33,184 bases of DNA from IMG/VR virus record IMGVR_UViG_3300036770_007567, positions 1 through 33,184 of that record; one strand, written 5' to 3'. This DNA is from a virus. Shown piece by piece: positions 1-7,930 of the stretch. A program made the position numbers and the translations under genes. The notes beneath the pieces are model-generated. The model was not told the DNA's origin and did no database searches. It worked only from the letters and a program-made list of their open reading frames with translations. Each line of letters opens with the position of its first letter. The first letter of the stretch is position 1.

Positions 1-117
1 TTTGCATCGGTCTGGGACGGGGATGACAGCCGCGGTTTCGTGTTTAAGAAAAGCCACAGCGTGGGCTATGCGCAACTGGTGGCGCTGCACATGAACCTAA
101 TCGAGACTGCGGACTAG
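1..117 (+). CDS. 3' end of an unidentified gene (partial)
   Basis: An open frame runs in from the left edge and stops at TAG 115-117, giving the last 38 residues of a protein (ending QLVALHMNLIETAD). The fragment is too short to name. Its last 21 bases overlap the end of the reverse-strand gene at 97-474, a tail-to-tail arrangement also used by other convergent pairs in this window. The start and upstream context lie outside the window. Confidence 0.55.
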   Translation, partial: FASVWDGDDSRGFVFKKSHSVGYAQLVALHMNLIETAD

Positions 118-474
118 CGTGATGCTTCGGCGCTTGCTTTTGCGCCGGCTGATGTTGCTGAGGCTGCACACAGGCCCGTGCAGTATGGTTAGATCTTTGT
201 TGTTGAAGGTCAGCAGGAACGGGCGGAATGGCTCCCATTCCTGCTTGAGAAAGATATTGATGGGTATGCTGCGGTTGCTTTCCCACCACCAATCACTGGC
301 CAGTTCCAGGAATCTGGCTTTGAGCTCGGCCTGTGCTATGCGCCCAAAGTCATACAGCGTGGTGACTTGATCGTCGCGATTTTGTACTACGCCGATGTAC
401 TCGTTGCCGGCGTACATGCAGATAGTCATAAATGGGTAGCGTTCATTCAGTGTTTTAAGTATGTTATCACCCAT
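97..474 (-). CDS. Conserved phage-type hypothetical protein, 125 aa
   Basis: This small soluble protein begins MGDNILKTLNERYPFMT, then has a beta-rich section with YAGNEYIGVVQNRDDQV, an aromatic patch with three Trp (SDWWWES), and a basic C-terminal tail (SRRKSKRRS). It looks to me like a small conserved protein of T4-like cyanophages, recalled rather than searched, and I cannot assign a function. The start codon (CAT 472-474 on the plus strand) overlaps a plus-strand late-promoter motif at 472-479, so this gene and the virion gene at 495 diverge from the same bases. No clear ribosome binding site precedes the start. Confidence 0.7.
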   Translation of the reverse strand: MGDNILKTLNERYPFMTICMYAGNEYIGVVQNRDDQVTTLYDFGRIAQAELKARFLELASDWWWESNRSIPINIFLKQEWEPFRPFLLTFNNKDLTILHGPVCSLSNISRRKSKRRSITLVRSLD

Positions 475-479
475 AAATA
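472..479 (+). promoter_or_regulatory. T4-type late promoter (CATAAATA)
   Basis: CATAAATA lies 15 bases before the ATG at 495, leaving room for the GGAG at 485-488. By T4 geometry (motif at about -13 to -6) transcription would start near 485. The motif overlaps the start codon of the reverse-strand gene 97-474. Confidence 0.6.
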
Positions 480-494
480 TCAGTGGAGAACCCT

Positions 495-1286
495 ATGTAC
501 TCGACCCCCGCCTATTTATATCAACAAATCCAGACGGTGCTTTTGGTAGACATCTCGGGAGTCGGTGCCACATTTGACCGGAGGTGGAAGCCTGTGTATG
601 CAAAAAGTCTAAAACTCAATCTTGGTGTGGACAATGTTATATTATTCCAATTTCAGAACCAAGATCAAAAACCTGTCAACATCACAGGCGCCACGTTTAC
701 ATTCAGGATCATCAGCCAGAACGGTGACAACCTGTTGTATGCCAAGGAACTGGTGAGTCTCAGTAATGCCCTGGGACGCGCCAAGGTCACTATACCTGCC
801 GCAGACACCTTGAGGTTCCAAGCACAGCCCGCCAGCTGGAGCCTGGAAATATCCAGTGGTGTGCTGGATCAAGCTGTGTTCACCGACGACTATGCTGGTG
901 CTCGCGGCGACATAGACATCGTGGATTCAGTTTTCCCATCTTTTGTGGCCAGCCAAGAGCTGACCATACCCAGCCAAGCGCCTGACAGCAGCATCTACTA
1001 CAGCAGCACCCTGACCACGGGCGGATCCCGCCTCACCACGTTCCAGCTGGACAGCGTGGATTTCACCGGCAGCCTGCGTGTGCAGGGATCATCGGACGCC
1101 ATAGCACAGACCGTGGAATGGTATAATGTGGACTTCCAGGATCTCAACACCGGCAACGTGGTCACACACAAAGACTTCACTGACAGCACCACTCGGCTGG
1201 GCATCAACGTGGAAGGCTTCCACCCTTACATCCGCTTGCAATTCGACGTCACATCAGGCAACGTAGAAACCATCACTTACCGATGA
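495..1286 (+). CDS. Putative virion (baseplate or tail) structural protein, 263 aa
   Basis: The N-terminal part (about residues 30-120: LKLNLGVDNVILFQFQNQDQ, then ITGATFTFRI) resembles the beta-sandwich found at the start of phage baseplate-upper (BppU-like) proteins. The rest is beta-rich with repeated short polar strands and almost no charged helices, typical of virion surface parts. I chose ATG 495 over the in-frame GTG at 483 because GGAG at 485-488 is well spaced from it and the late promoter at 472-479 would start transcription after 483. The stop overlaps the next start (ATGA at 1283-1286), so translation is probably coupled. The exact role in the particle is unknown; the assignment rests on fold impression and context. 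Confidence 0.65.
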   Translation: MYSTPAYLYQQIQTVLLVDISGVGATFDRRWKPVYAKSLKLNLGVDNVILFQFQNQDQKPVNITGATFTFRIISQNGDNLLYAKELVSLSNALGRAKVTIPAADTLRFQAQPASWSLEISSGVLDQAVFTDDYAGARGDIDIVDSVFPSFVASQELTIPSQAPDSSIYYSSTLTTGGSRLTTFQLDSVDFTGSLRVQGSSDAIAQTVEWYNVDFQDLNTGNVVTHKDFTDSTTRLGINVEGFHPYIRLQFDVTSGNVETITYR

Positions 1287-2008
1287 AGTTTGATCGCATA
1301 GTGGCCTTTGGTGACAGCTGGATCTACGGCGACGAGCTGTTAGACCCCCAGTTGCTGGCACAGGATCCCAAGGCCCATACCTGTTTCGTGCAGAACGACG
1401 CCTACAGGCTGGCGCATTGTTTTGCCGGCGTGCTGGCACAACGCCTTGGTGCTGAGCTGGACAACTTTGGTTTTCCCGGCAGCAGCATGCAGAGCGCTGT
1501 GTGGAACCTGCTGTGGTGGTTGGACAATCGAGATCCCGCTCAGAGATGCCTGGTGTTGTTTGGACTCACCGAAGCCAATCGCACCAGTTTCTATAACCCC
1601 CAACATAAGAGCTTTGGCAGCGACCCACCTTGGAATCGTCATGTACACAGTGCCTGGGTGCATGCTGGTGCCAGTGCTGTGCCCCGTGAGTGGCACAAGA
1701 TGGTTCAACAACATTGGACCTTGACCGATTGTCCCGAAACACGCCAACTCAATTATCAACAAACTGTCATGAGCGTGGACGGTATCGCACTGCGGCAAGA
1801 CCTGGATCTGGTGATGTTCAACATCATGACACCACCACGGTCGGTCACAGTGCCCAGTCTGGCCTGGCCCGATCAGGACCTAGACCATTGGCTCACGGCC
1901 CAGGGCGAGGGTCTGCGCTGCGCCGACGGACACCCCAATGAATTGGGTCATGTCATGATCGCTGATCTATTGCAAAAACACATAGACGATGCTATACTAG
2001 CAGGGTGA
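1283..2008 (+). CDS. SGNH/GDSL-hydrolase-like protein, 241 aa
   Basis: The N-terminus has FGDSW at residues 9-13, matching block I of SGNH hydrolases (nucleophile Ser in GDS). A Gly-containing segment NFGFPGSS follows, then a block-III-like LFGLTEANR, and near the C-terminus DGHPNELGH matches block V (DxxH). SGNH enzymes cut ester bonds in lipids or polysaccharide acetyl groups. In phages they occur as virion or tail proteins that may deacetylate surface glycans, so a surface role is likely given the virion gene just upstream. The gene overlaps its upstream neighbour by 4 bases and the primase start by 4 bases. The substrate cannot be read from sequence. Confidence 0.72.
   Translation: MKFDRIVAFGDSWIYGDELLDPQLLAQDPKAHTCFVQNDAYRLAHCFAGVLAQRLGAELDNFGFPGSSMQSAVWNLLWWLDNRDPAQRCLVLFGLTEANRTSFYNPQHKSFGSDPPWNRHVHSAWVHAGASAVPREWHKMVQQHWTLTDCPETRQLNYQQTVMSVDGIALRQDLDLVMFNIMTPPRSVTVPSLAWPDQDLDHWLTAQGEGLRCADGHPNELGHVMIADLLQKHIDDAILAG
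1970..1998 (+). promoter_or_regulatory. Candidate sigma70 promoter for primase/helicase
   Basis: TTGCAA (1970-1975) and TATACT (1993-1998) are separated by exactly 17 bases. Transcription would start at about 2005, on the GTG start codon of the primase gene, implying a leaderless message. The -35 box matches 4 of 6 bases, so this is weaker than the promoters at 23153, 23423 and 27108. Confidence 0.4.
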
Positions 2009-2994
2009 TAGACGTACTTTCTTACCTGCCCGGACGACGCAAAAAGACTGCTTCGGGTTGGATCAGTTTCAATGCTCCATGTTGCATACACAACGGCGAA
2101 AGCGCAGATCGCCGGCAACGCGGCGGCATCAAAGTCACTGATCAGGGCTGGAGCTATCACTGCTTCAACTGTGGGTTCACTGCCAGTTTCATACTGGGAC
2201 GCAACATCAGTTTCAAGGCGCGACGATTGCTGTCCTGGATGAACGTTCCACAGGAAGAAATCGAGCGCATCAATCTAGAGAGCCTGCGCCATCGCAGCAT
2301 GCAGGGCATCTTGGATGATCGGCAGCGCACCGCCAATGTGGTGCAGGGCATTGAATTCGAAGACCGCGACTTGCCCGAAGAGTTTGTGCTGATCGATGAA
2401 AACATGCCCCAGCATTGGCAGTATCTCCGGGATCGCTGTGTGCCCCAGGACTATCCCTGTGGCATGATACACGGCGGAGCTCAGGACAAGTTCGTGGCGC
2501 GCCAAGGGGTGATCATACCATTCACCTATGACGGACGCATCGTGGGCCACACCCGGCGGTTTTTTGATGATCGGAACCCGCGCTACATCCATGACATGCA
2601 GCCGGGTTTCGTGTTTGGTACTGATCTACAGCGGCCCACGTGGCAGCATGCGCTGGTGGTGGAAGGTGTGTTTGATGCTCTCAGCATCGGCGGTCTGGCG
2701 GTGCTGCACGCCGAGATCAACGATGCACAGGCGCGCCTGATACGCAGCCTGGAGCGCGACATCACTGTGGTGCCGGATCAAGATGATGCCGGCATGAAAT
2801 TGGTGGACCGAGCCCTGGAACTGGGATGGGCCGTGAGCCTGCCCGAGTGGCCAGATCATGTCAAGGACGTCAACGACGCTGTGATCTCCATGGGACGCTT
2901 GGCGACCTTGATAACTATCATGCAGGCTCGGGAGACCAGCCGCATACGCATTGAACTCAGGAAGAAACAACTTGCTAAAAGACTACGGCGTTGA
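2005..2994 (+). CDS. 61: DNA primase, T4 gp61 type, 329 aa
   Basis: This primase makes RNA primers for lagging-strand synthesis with the helicase encoded next. The N-terminus carries a zinc-binding ribbon (C26-C27-x-H29, then C53-x2-C56) inside the segment FNAPCCIHNGESAD, which I recognise from gp61 proteins of T4-like cyanophages. The C-terminal half contains a TOPRIM domain: E220 in VVEGVFDAL and the acidic pair D258/D260 in VPDQDDAG, which hold the catalytic metals. The start is GTG 2005, overlapping the upstream stop (GTGA); no better start lies downstream before the zinc ribbon. The end overlaps the helicase gene by 23 bases. Confidence 0.93.
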   Translation: MIDVLSYLPGRRKKTASGWISFNAPCCIHNGESADRRQRGGIKVTDQGWSYHCFNCGFTASFILGRNISFKARRLLSWMNVPQEEIERINLESLRHRSMQGILDDRQRTANVVQGIEFEDRDLPEEFVLIDENMPQHWQYLRDRCVPQDYPCGMIHGGAQDKFVARQGVIIPFTYDGRIVGHTRRFFDDRNPRYIHDMQPGFVFGTDLQRPTWQHALVVEGVFDALSIGGLAVLHAEINDAQARLIRSLERDITVVPDQDDAGMKLVDRALELGWAVSLPEWPDHVKDVNDAVISMGRLATLITIMQARETSRIRIELRKKQLAKRLRR

Positions 2995-4378
2995 TGTACA
3001 GAAACTGTTCTTGGAAATGATGCTGCAGGACGCACAGAGCTATGTGCGTGTGCAAAACATCTACAATCCAGAAAACTTTGATCGTAGCCTGCGTTCGGCT
3101 GCCAAGTTCATCAAGGAACACTGTGACAAGCACAAGACCATGCCGGACCGTGCGCAGATCACCGCGGCCACGGCAGTGCGATTGGATACCATACCCGAGC
3201 TCAATGATGGCCACTTTGATTGGTTCATGGAAGAGTTTGAGTGCTTTACCAAGCGCCAGGAACTGGAGCGGGCCATACTCAAGGCCGCGGATCTCTTGGA
3301 AAAGGGCGAGTTTGATCCCGTGGAAAAGCTCATCAAGGATGCTGTGCAGATCAGTCTCACCAAGGACATGGGCACTGACTACTTTGCTGATCCACGTGCG
3401 CGGTTATTGGCCCTGAAAAACAACAACGGACAGAACAGCACCGGATGGCCGGCCCTGGACAAACTGCTGTATGGCGGATTCAATCGCGGCGAGCTGCAGA
3501 TCTTTGCCGGCGGGTCGGGGTCGGGCAAGAGTTTGTTCATGCAGAACTTGGCCGTGAATTGGGTGGAAGCCGGGCTCAACGGTGTGTACATCACGCTGGA
3601 ACTGAGTGAAGGACTGTGTTCCATGCGCATCGATGGCATGCTGACCAACACAGCGCAGAAAGAAATCTTCCGGGACCTTGACACCGTGGAGATGAAGATC
3701 AAGATGATGGGCAAAAAAGCCGGCAAGATGCGCATCAAGTACATGCCGGCCCAGAGCACTGTAAACGATATCCGCGCCTATCTCAAGGAACTGCAGATCC
3801 AGACAGGTCTCAAGGCAGATTTTTTGTGTGTGGACTACCTGGACTTGCTGATGCCCGTGAGCGCCAAGGTATCGCCCAATGACTTGTTCGTCAAGGACAA
3901 GTACGTCAGTGAAGAGCTGCGTAACCTGGCCAAAGAACTCAACATCTTGTTTGTCACAGCATCGCAGTTGAACCGCAGCGCCGTGGAAGAGATCGAGTTT
4001 GACCACAGCCACATCTCGGGTGGTATCTCCAAGATCAACACAGCAGACAATGTGTTTGGTATCTTTACATCGCGCGCCATGCGCGAACGTGGGCGTTATC
4101 AGCTACAGCTCATGAAAACACGTTCAAGTTCGGGTGTGGGGCAAAAGGTAGAACTGGAGTTTGACATCGAGAGCCTGCGCATACGTGATCTCGCACAGGA
4201 TGAAGGCTATCAGGAATTCAAGAAACGTGCGCCCAGCATCTACGAAAGCATCAAGACCACCAGCCGCATCGCGGAAGGCGAAGCCAACGCCACTGTGGCC
4301 GATCAGCCTGGCAAGATCACTGCGGAAGTGCAGAGCGCCAAGCTCAAGCAACTGTTGGGACAGATCAAGCAGGGCTGA
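2972..4378 (+). CDS. 41: Replicative DNA helicase, T4 gp41/DnaB type, 468 aa
   Basis: This is a hexameric 5'-3' helicase of the replisome that pairs with the gp61-type primase. The RecA-like motor has Walker A at residues about 180-187 (GGSGSGKS, Lys186), a Walker-B-like LCVDYLDLL, and a DnaB-type segment around SQLNRSAVE followed by the arginine-bearing MKTRSS. The N-terminal 160 residues are helical, as in gp41 and DnaB. I place the start at TTG 2972: AGGAAG at 2959-2964 is seven bases upstream, and the resulting MLKDYGVDVQK matches the N-terminus I expect for gp41 homologues. An in-frame TTG at 2951 has no such site. The 3' end overlaps the reverse-strand polymerase gene by 14 bases. Confidence 0.93.
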   Translation: MLKDYGVDVQKLFLEMMLQDAQSYVRVQNIYNPENFDRSLRSAAKFIKEHCDKHKTMPDRAQITAATAVRLDTIPELNDGHFDWFMEEFECFTKRQELERAILKAADLLEKGEFDPVEKLIKDAVQISLTKDMGTDYFADPRARLLALKNNNGQNSTGWPALDKLLYGGFNRGELQIFAGGSGSGKSLFMQNLAVNWVEAGLNGVYITLELSEGLCSMRIDGMLTNTAQKEIFRDLDTVEMKIKMMGKKAGKMRIKYMPAQSTVNDIRAYLKELQIQTGLKADFLCVDYLDLLMPVSAKVSPNDLFVKDKYVSEELRNLAKELNILFVTASQLNRSAVEEIEFDHSHISGGISKINTADNVFGIFTSRAMRERGRYQLQLMKTRSSSGVGQKVELEFDIESLRIRDLAQDEGYQEFKKRAPSIYESIKTTSRIAEGEANATVADQPGKITAEVQSAKLKQLLGQIKQG

Positions 4379-6068
4379 GATATTGGTGTATGGGCAGGGC
4401 CTTGACGTTGGCCCTGTGGCATTGCAGGAACTGGCTACCATCGCGACTGCGCATCTCCCCGTTGCCCACGATCACTGAACCAGCACCATACTTGATGGGC
4501 CGATCCACGATGAGATCCACGTATTCACCTTCGCCCACGCCCAGTGTGATGAAATGTATGTACTGCTTCTTGTCGCGACGGAACACGCGGCTGTTGGCCA
4601 CGATGCCGGCAAACTCATAGTGATCTAGATATAGACCGCGCACACCCATGTTGGGCAAGAAGCCCGGCGAGTTCCATGCACCGTGCTCCAGGAAGCTCTC
4701 CACGGGATCCTCGGTGATCCAGTTGTCAAAGCCCAGGTCACGTAGGTCCCAGCCTGCTCGTTTGGCTTCGTTGCGATAGACCCAACGGGCGTAACTGCCT
4801 TGGCAGTGCAGCAGCGCAGCGCGCCAGAACTCGCGTGGATTGTGTGCCTTGTGATAGGCCAGGGCCCAGATCAATCGACCCAGGTTCACGGCATGCGCAC
4901 GGCAGAGTCCAAATCCTGACAGGCTCTGCATCTCCTGGCGGATCTGTTCACGCCGTGGATGGTCGCCCAGGCGCGCCATGAACTCCATGACCTTTTCTTC
5001 GTTGCGCTTGGCAAACGCACGACGATACATGTCGGCCTCATAGGCGTTGACAGAGATCAGCCGCATGATCTTTTCTATGGCATCGTCTTCGCACACTATG
5101 GCCGAGTCCTGCACGGTCTTCTGTGTCCAGTCATGGAAGAACGATGCCTTTTTGCGTCCTTCCACGGCCACGGGCCGCACCAGGGCCGTGGCAAACACAC
5201 AGTCATGCACCGACGTGGGCTGTATGGCCCGGAACAGTCGCCGCATGGCAGGAGATTCGCCCTGCGTCACACCCAAGACGTCTCCGCGAGCCAAGAGATC
5301 CGCTGTGGCTTCATCAGTGTGCGGATATTCGTGTACACCGCGCGTGGCATCAATCTCCATGAGCTGGCTGAGTCCACGGTTGGCCAGGATGTCCACCTTG
5401 AGATGTTCAAGATCCTCTACTTCGTTTTTGTCCAAGAGTATGAGGTTGTCGTCGCGGAACAGGCTCTGGGGCAGCTTGCGATCAAACACGATAACACCAC
5501 CACAGTGCTTGCTGAGGCAGCGTTTCTTACCAATGAGCTTGCGCTCAATGCGCTGCGCTTCCTCCACGTCCACGCCCAGTTTGTGATAGTCAATTTCCTT
5601 GGGCAAACGACCGCGCACACCCAGGCGCTTGACTGCTTCGCGGCGGGCGCTTTTCTCTTTGTACATCACGTAGTTGCTGATGCGTGCTGTGCGGCCGGGC
5701 CATGCGTCAAATATGCGCTGCATGGCCAGTTCCTGCTGATGATGTGGCACGTCAATGTCCACGTCAGGCAAGTCATCTCGAAAAGGATTTAGGAATCGCG
5801 CCAGGGGTATGTTCCACTCCATGGGATCCACGTCGGTGATGCCCATGAGATAACACACCAAGCTGGAGCCTGCGCTGCCGCGCGTCATGTGTGGTATGTC
5901 GGCGTTGAGATCCAAGACCTGGCGTATCTTTAGGAAGTAATCCGTGAAACGCTGGTTTATGATGATGCCAAATTCTTCCACCAGCCGTTGCTGGTAGCGC
6001 TCGTCTGCAGGACAAGGCCTGCGGAATTGGGCCATGAGACTTTCGATCTGTTCTAGTTCAGTTGCCAT
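4365..6068 (-). CDS. DnaE-like (bacterial Pol III alpha family, C-family) DNA polymerase lacking PHP domain, 567 aa
   Basis: The protein aligns by motif with the polymerase core of bacterial DNA polymerase III alpha. RGSAGSSLVCY at residues 63-73 matches the phosphate-binding palm segment. PDVDIDV (101-107) supplies two catalytic Asp (D104, D106; E. coli D401/D403), and D226 in LKVDILANRG fits the third (E. coli D555). KHCGG at 187-191 and a helix-hairpin-helix-like SGFGLCRAHA are also present, and the C-terminal 100 residues look like the OB fold. The N-terminal PHP domain (about 270 residues) is absent and the start is at the palm, so length is about half of normal. The start ATG at 6068 has AAGG six bases upstream on its strand. 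It is encoded opposite to primase and helicase. It may be a specialised or repair polymerase; whether a T4-type gp43 also exists is outside this window. Confidence 0.85.
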   Translation of the reverse strand: MATELEQIESLMAQFRRPCPADERYQQRLVEEFGIIINQRFTDYFLKIRQVLDLNADIPHMTRGSAGSSLVCYLMGITDVDPMEWNIPLARFLNPFRDDLPDVDIDVPHHQQELAMQRIFDAWPGRTARISNYVMYKEKSARREAVKRLGVRGRLPKEIDYHKLGVDVEEAQRIERKLIGKKRCLSKHCGGVIVFDRKLPQSLFRDDNLILLDKNEVEDLEHLKVDILANRGLSQLMEIDATRGVHEYPHTDEATADLLARGDVLGVTQGESPAMRRLFRAIQPTSVHDCVFATALVRPVAVEGRKKASFFHDWTQKTVQDSAIVCEDDAIEKIMRLISVNAYEADMYRRAFAKRNEEKVMEFMARLGDHPRREQIRQEMQSLSGFGLCRAHAVNLGRLIWALAYHKAHNPREFWRAALLHCQGSYARWVYRNEAKRAGWDLRDLGFDNWITEDPVESFLEHGAWNSPGFLPNMGVRGLYLDHYEFAGIVANSRVFRRDKKQYIHFITLGVGEGEYVDLIVDRPIKYGAGSVIVGNGEMRSRDGSQFLQCHRANVKALPIHQYLSPA

Positions 6069-6075
6069 AAGGTGC

Positions 6076-6083
6076 CTTAAATA
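6076..6083 (+). promoter_or_regulatory. T4-type late promoter (CTTAAATA)
   Basis: CTTAAATA lies 18 bases before the ATG at 6102, with the GGAGG site at 6089-6093 between them. The predicted start of transcription is near 6089. It sits in the short gap between the divergent polymerase gene and the secreted-protein gene. Confidence 0.6.
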
Positions 6084-6101
6084 GTTGTGGAGGAAAAATT
6101 T

Positions 6102-6533
6102 ATGAAAAAAGTGTTACTGAGTTTTCTACTAGGTTTATTTAGTGTGGCTGCCCATGCCTGGCAGGCCAATTTGGTCATCAACAACAACACCGACTACAAC
6201 ATCACTGTCACGCACAACACTGTGGGCGACCTGACCACTATAGCACCGGGCAAGAGCTGGAGCTGGACCACGTCAGACAACAACAACACCAATGCTCTTA
6301 AGTTTTGGCAGCAACCCAACGTATGGTTCATGCAGGGTTCTGCAGCATTCGGTCCCACAGCTGGTGTGTGGGTGGATCGCGGTTGGATGGATCCCAACGG
6401 TCAAAGCATCAAGATGACTGCCAACGCCAATGGTGTGGTGTTTGTGCAGACCGTCAATGGTGGCAAAGAGATCCTGGCCTGGAATCAATTTGAGCAGGGT
6501 GGAACCATCCAGCTCACGTTTGATCGTCAGTGA
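6102..6533 (+). CDS. Secreted or periplasmic protein with signal peptide, 143 aa
   Basis: Residues 1-19 form a clear Sec signal peptide: MKK, a hydrophobic core LLSFLLGLF, and an AHA cleavage site before Trp20. The mature part is a 124-residue beta-rich, Asn/Thr/Trp-rich domain with no cysteine (NNNTDYNITVTHNTVG near its start; APGKSWSW in the middle). I do not recognise the family; the shape suggests a small beta-sandwich, as in aegerolysin-like or envelope-binding proteins, but that is a guess. ATG 6102 is chosen over GTG 6087 because GGAGG at 6089-6093 is ideally spaced. It is a single-gene unit with its own late promoter, ending directly against the reverse-strand radical SAM gene. Export from a late gene suggests a role at the host envelope. 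Confidence 0.8.
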   Translation: MKKVLLSFLLGLFSVAAHAWQANLVINNNTDYNITVTHNTVGDLTTIAPGKSWSWTTSDNNNTNALKFWQQPNVWFMQGSAAFGPTAGVWVDRGWMDPNGQSIKMTANANGVVFVQTVNGGKEILAWNQFEQGGTIQLTFDRQ

Positions 6534-7601
6534 TCACAGTCCCAACACCGCGGCCAACTCAGGCAGGCTCTGCCGCCAGTTGGTTTTCTTGACATAGTCC
6601 TGGGCCTCTAACCGGGCAGCGAACTTTTCCGCGGTGAGTTCCTGCCCGGTGATTTCTACCATGGGTCCAAAAAATTCATGATCGGCCAAGGCCTGTTTCA
6701 GCGCCACTGGAGCAGAAGCAAATCCAGCCCACTGCGGATAATAAACTAGATTGTGATTGTGTCGCAGACCTTGGCTGGCAAACCATCGCAGCGTGTCGTC
6801 ATAATAAAGAGCATTCAGGGCACTGATGGTGTAGCTCACTGACAACAGCGGAGTGGCCTGTCGATATTGCTCCAAATTTTTCAGCATCACATCCCAAGAC
6901 AGTGGCCAACGCAGATATTCAAACACCGACTCCAAGCCATCTATGCTGATGCAGATGTTGAGATCCTGGAATTCCTGCATCATGGCCAGTAGGGATGGAC
7001 TCAGCGTCATGCTGCCGTTGGTGACAAAACTGATGGAGCAGTCGGTGTTGCCGTAGTCCAACAGCCGCGACAGTGCCTGTTCTGTGCTGGGATCGATCAA
7101 AGGCTCGCCACCCTGTAACGTCAATCTTCGAGCCGTGGCCCAGTCGATGCCCAGCTGGTCTAGATCTGCTTGATAGGGGCGATGACGATTGATGTGCATG
7201 CGCTTTTCCATAGCGATCCATTTGGTGCTATAGGCGCCGTTGCAGGTCACGCAGGCGAGGTTGCACAGATTACTGGTCATGATTTGATACACCAGTGTTT
7301 TGTTGCGTCCTTGTTCTACATCCTGCTCGATCAGCTCAATGTCGCGATTCAGCTTGTAATCTAGAAATTCGTTTTCTTGCTGTCGCCGGCTGCGTATGCC
7401 TTGCGATTCCAAGGTCCAGCACTTTTCGCATTCGGGTGGCTTCTTGCCCTCTCGCATGGCCTGTTCAAATGCTTGTTTGTTGTACCTTTCTGGCAGCAAA
7501 CAGCAAGGTGTGGAATGTCCACGGTGACGGCCCATGCCCGGTGACAGCACTTCATGGCTGTACCAAGGCATCACGCAGAAATTGGGATTTTTAAGAGCCA
7601 T
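6534..7601 (-). CDS. Radical SAM enzyme with twitch-type auxiliary cluster region, 355 aa
   Basis: C113-x3-C117-x2-C120 (SNLCNLACVTC) is the canonical motif that binds the 4Fe-4S cluster used to split S-adenosylmethionine. LQGGEPL provides the GGE motif for SAM. Extra cysteines before the core (C9 in FCVMPW, C33/C34, and C58-x2-C61 in ECEKCW) fit an N-terminal auxiliary-cluster region as in twitch/SPASM relatives found in T4-like phages. The substrate is unknown; peptide, sugar or nucleotide modification are all possible. The gene is monocistronic on the reverse strand with its own late promoter at 7614-7621, so it acts late, which hints at modification of a virion or surface component. Its cluster need makes it a candidate client of the phage IscU/IscA pair. 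Confidence 0.88.
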   Translation of the reverse strand: MALKNPNFCVMPWYSHEVLSPGMGRHRGHSTPCCLLPERYNKQAFEQAMREGKKPPECEKCWTLESQGIRSRRQQENEFLDYKLNRDIELIEQDVEQGRNKTLVYQIMTSNLCNLACVTCNGAYSTKWIAMEKRMHINRHRPYQADLDQLGIDWATARRLTLQGGEPLIDPSTEQALSRLLDYGNTDCSISFVTNGSMTLSPSLLAMMQEFQDLNICISIDGLESVFEYLRWPLSWDVMLKNLEQYRQATPLLSVSYTISALNALYYDDTLRWFASQGLRHNHNLVYYPQWAGFASAPVALKQALADHEFFGPMVEITGQELTAEKFAARLEAQDYVKKTNWRQSLPELAAVLGL

Positions 7602-7613
7602 AGTGAGCAGATC

Positions 7614-7621
7614 TATTTAAG
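7614..7621 (-). promoter_or_regulatory. Reverse-strand T4-type late promoter (CTTAAATA)
   Basis: The reverse complement of 7614-7621 reads CTTAAATA and lies 12 bases before the reverse-strand ATG at 7601. It is back to back with the plus-strand late promoter at 7643-7650. Confidence 0.55.
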
Positions 7622-7642
7622 CATATTTGGTTAGGTATCCTG

Positions 7643-7650
7643 TATAAATA
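7643..7650 (+). promoter_or_regulatory. T4-type late promoter, exact TATAAATA
   Basis: This exact T4 late consensus lies 19 bases before the ATG at 7670. The surrounding 14 bases TCCTGTATAAATAT (7638-7651) are identical to those at 28947-28960 before hsp20, suggesting an extended or strong promoter form. Confidence 0.75.
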
Positions 7651-7669
7651 TCATGAGGCCCACAAAAAC

Positions 7670-7930
7670 ATGCAAAAAAAGACACGCAGCATCCTAGAAG
7701 AATTAGACGCCATATACAGTGAAAAATATGCCGCGCGTGATCGCCGTTATATCATAGAAAGCCGTGCTTCCAACGTCATCGCCAGCGCCATACGCTTGGT
7801 GGAACAGATCGAAGCGGCATATCCCGCAGATCAAGCCGAAAATCTCGTGCGCAAATTGCTCAACGCGATACGCGCCAAGGATGCCGGCAAATTCACACGT
7901 TCAGTCAGGCGTACCGATGCGGATCAATGA
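7670..7930 (+). CDS. Small helical hypothetical protein, 86 aa
   Basis: The protein is mostly alpha-helical and strongly charged (STRSILEELD-type start reading MQKKTRSILEELDAIY, then RDRRYIIESRASNVI and a C-terminal FTRSVRRTD). I know no function. It reads like a small conserved protein that precedes the large nucleotidyltransferase-like protein in T4-like phages. It overlaps that gene by 14 bases, implying coupled translation, and both follow the exact TATAAATA promoter, so it is probably a late, virion- or assembly-related partner. Confidence 0.72.
   Translation: MQKKTRSILEELDAIYSEKYAARDRRYIIESRASNVIASAIRLVEQIEAAYPADQAENLVRKLLNAIRAKDAGKFTRSVRRTDADQ

Noticed and set aside
4959-5792. Plus-strand open frame opposite the DnaE-like polymerase
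   Set aside because: The reverse-strand reading has clear polymerase motifs; the plus frame is its mirror, with no ribosome site or recognisable domain.
7764-7916. Longer N-terminus for the nucleotidyltransferase-like protein
   Set aside because: This region codes in another frame for the 86-aa protein that follows the late promoter; ATG 7917 gives a normal overlap and a sensible N-terminus.
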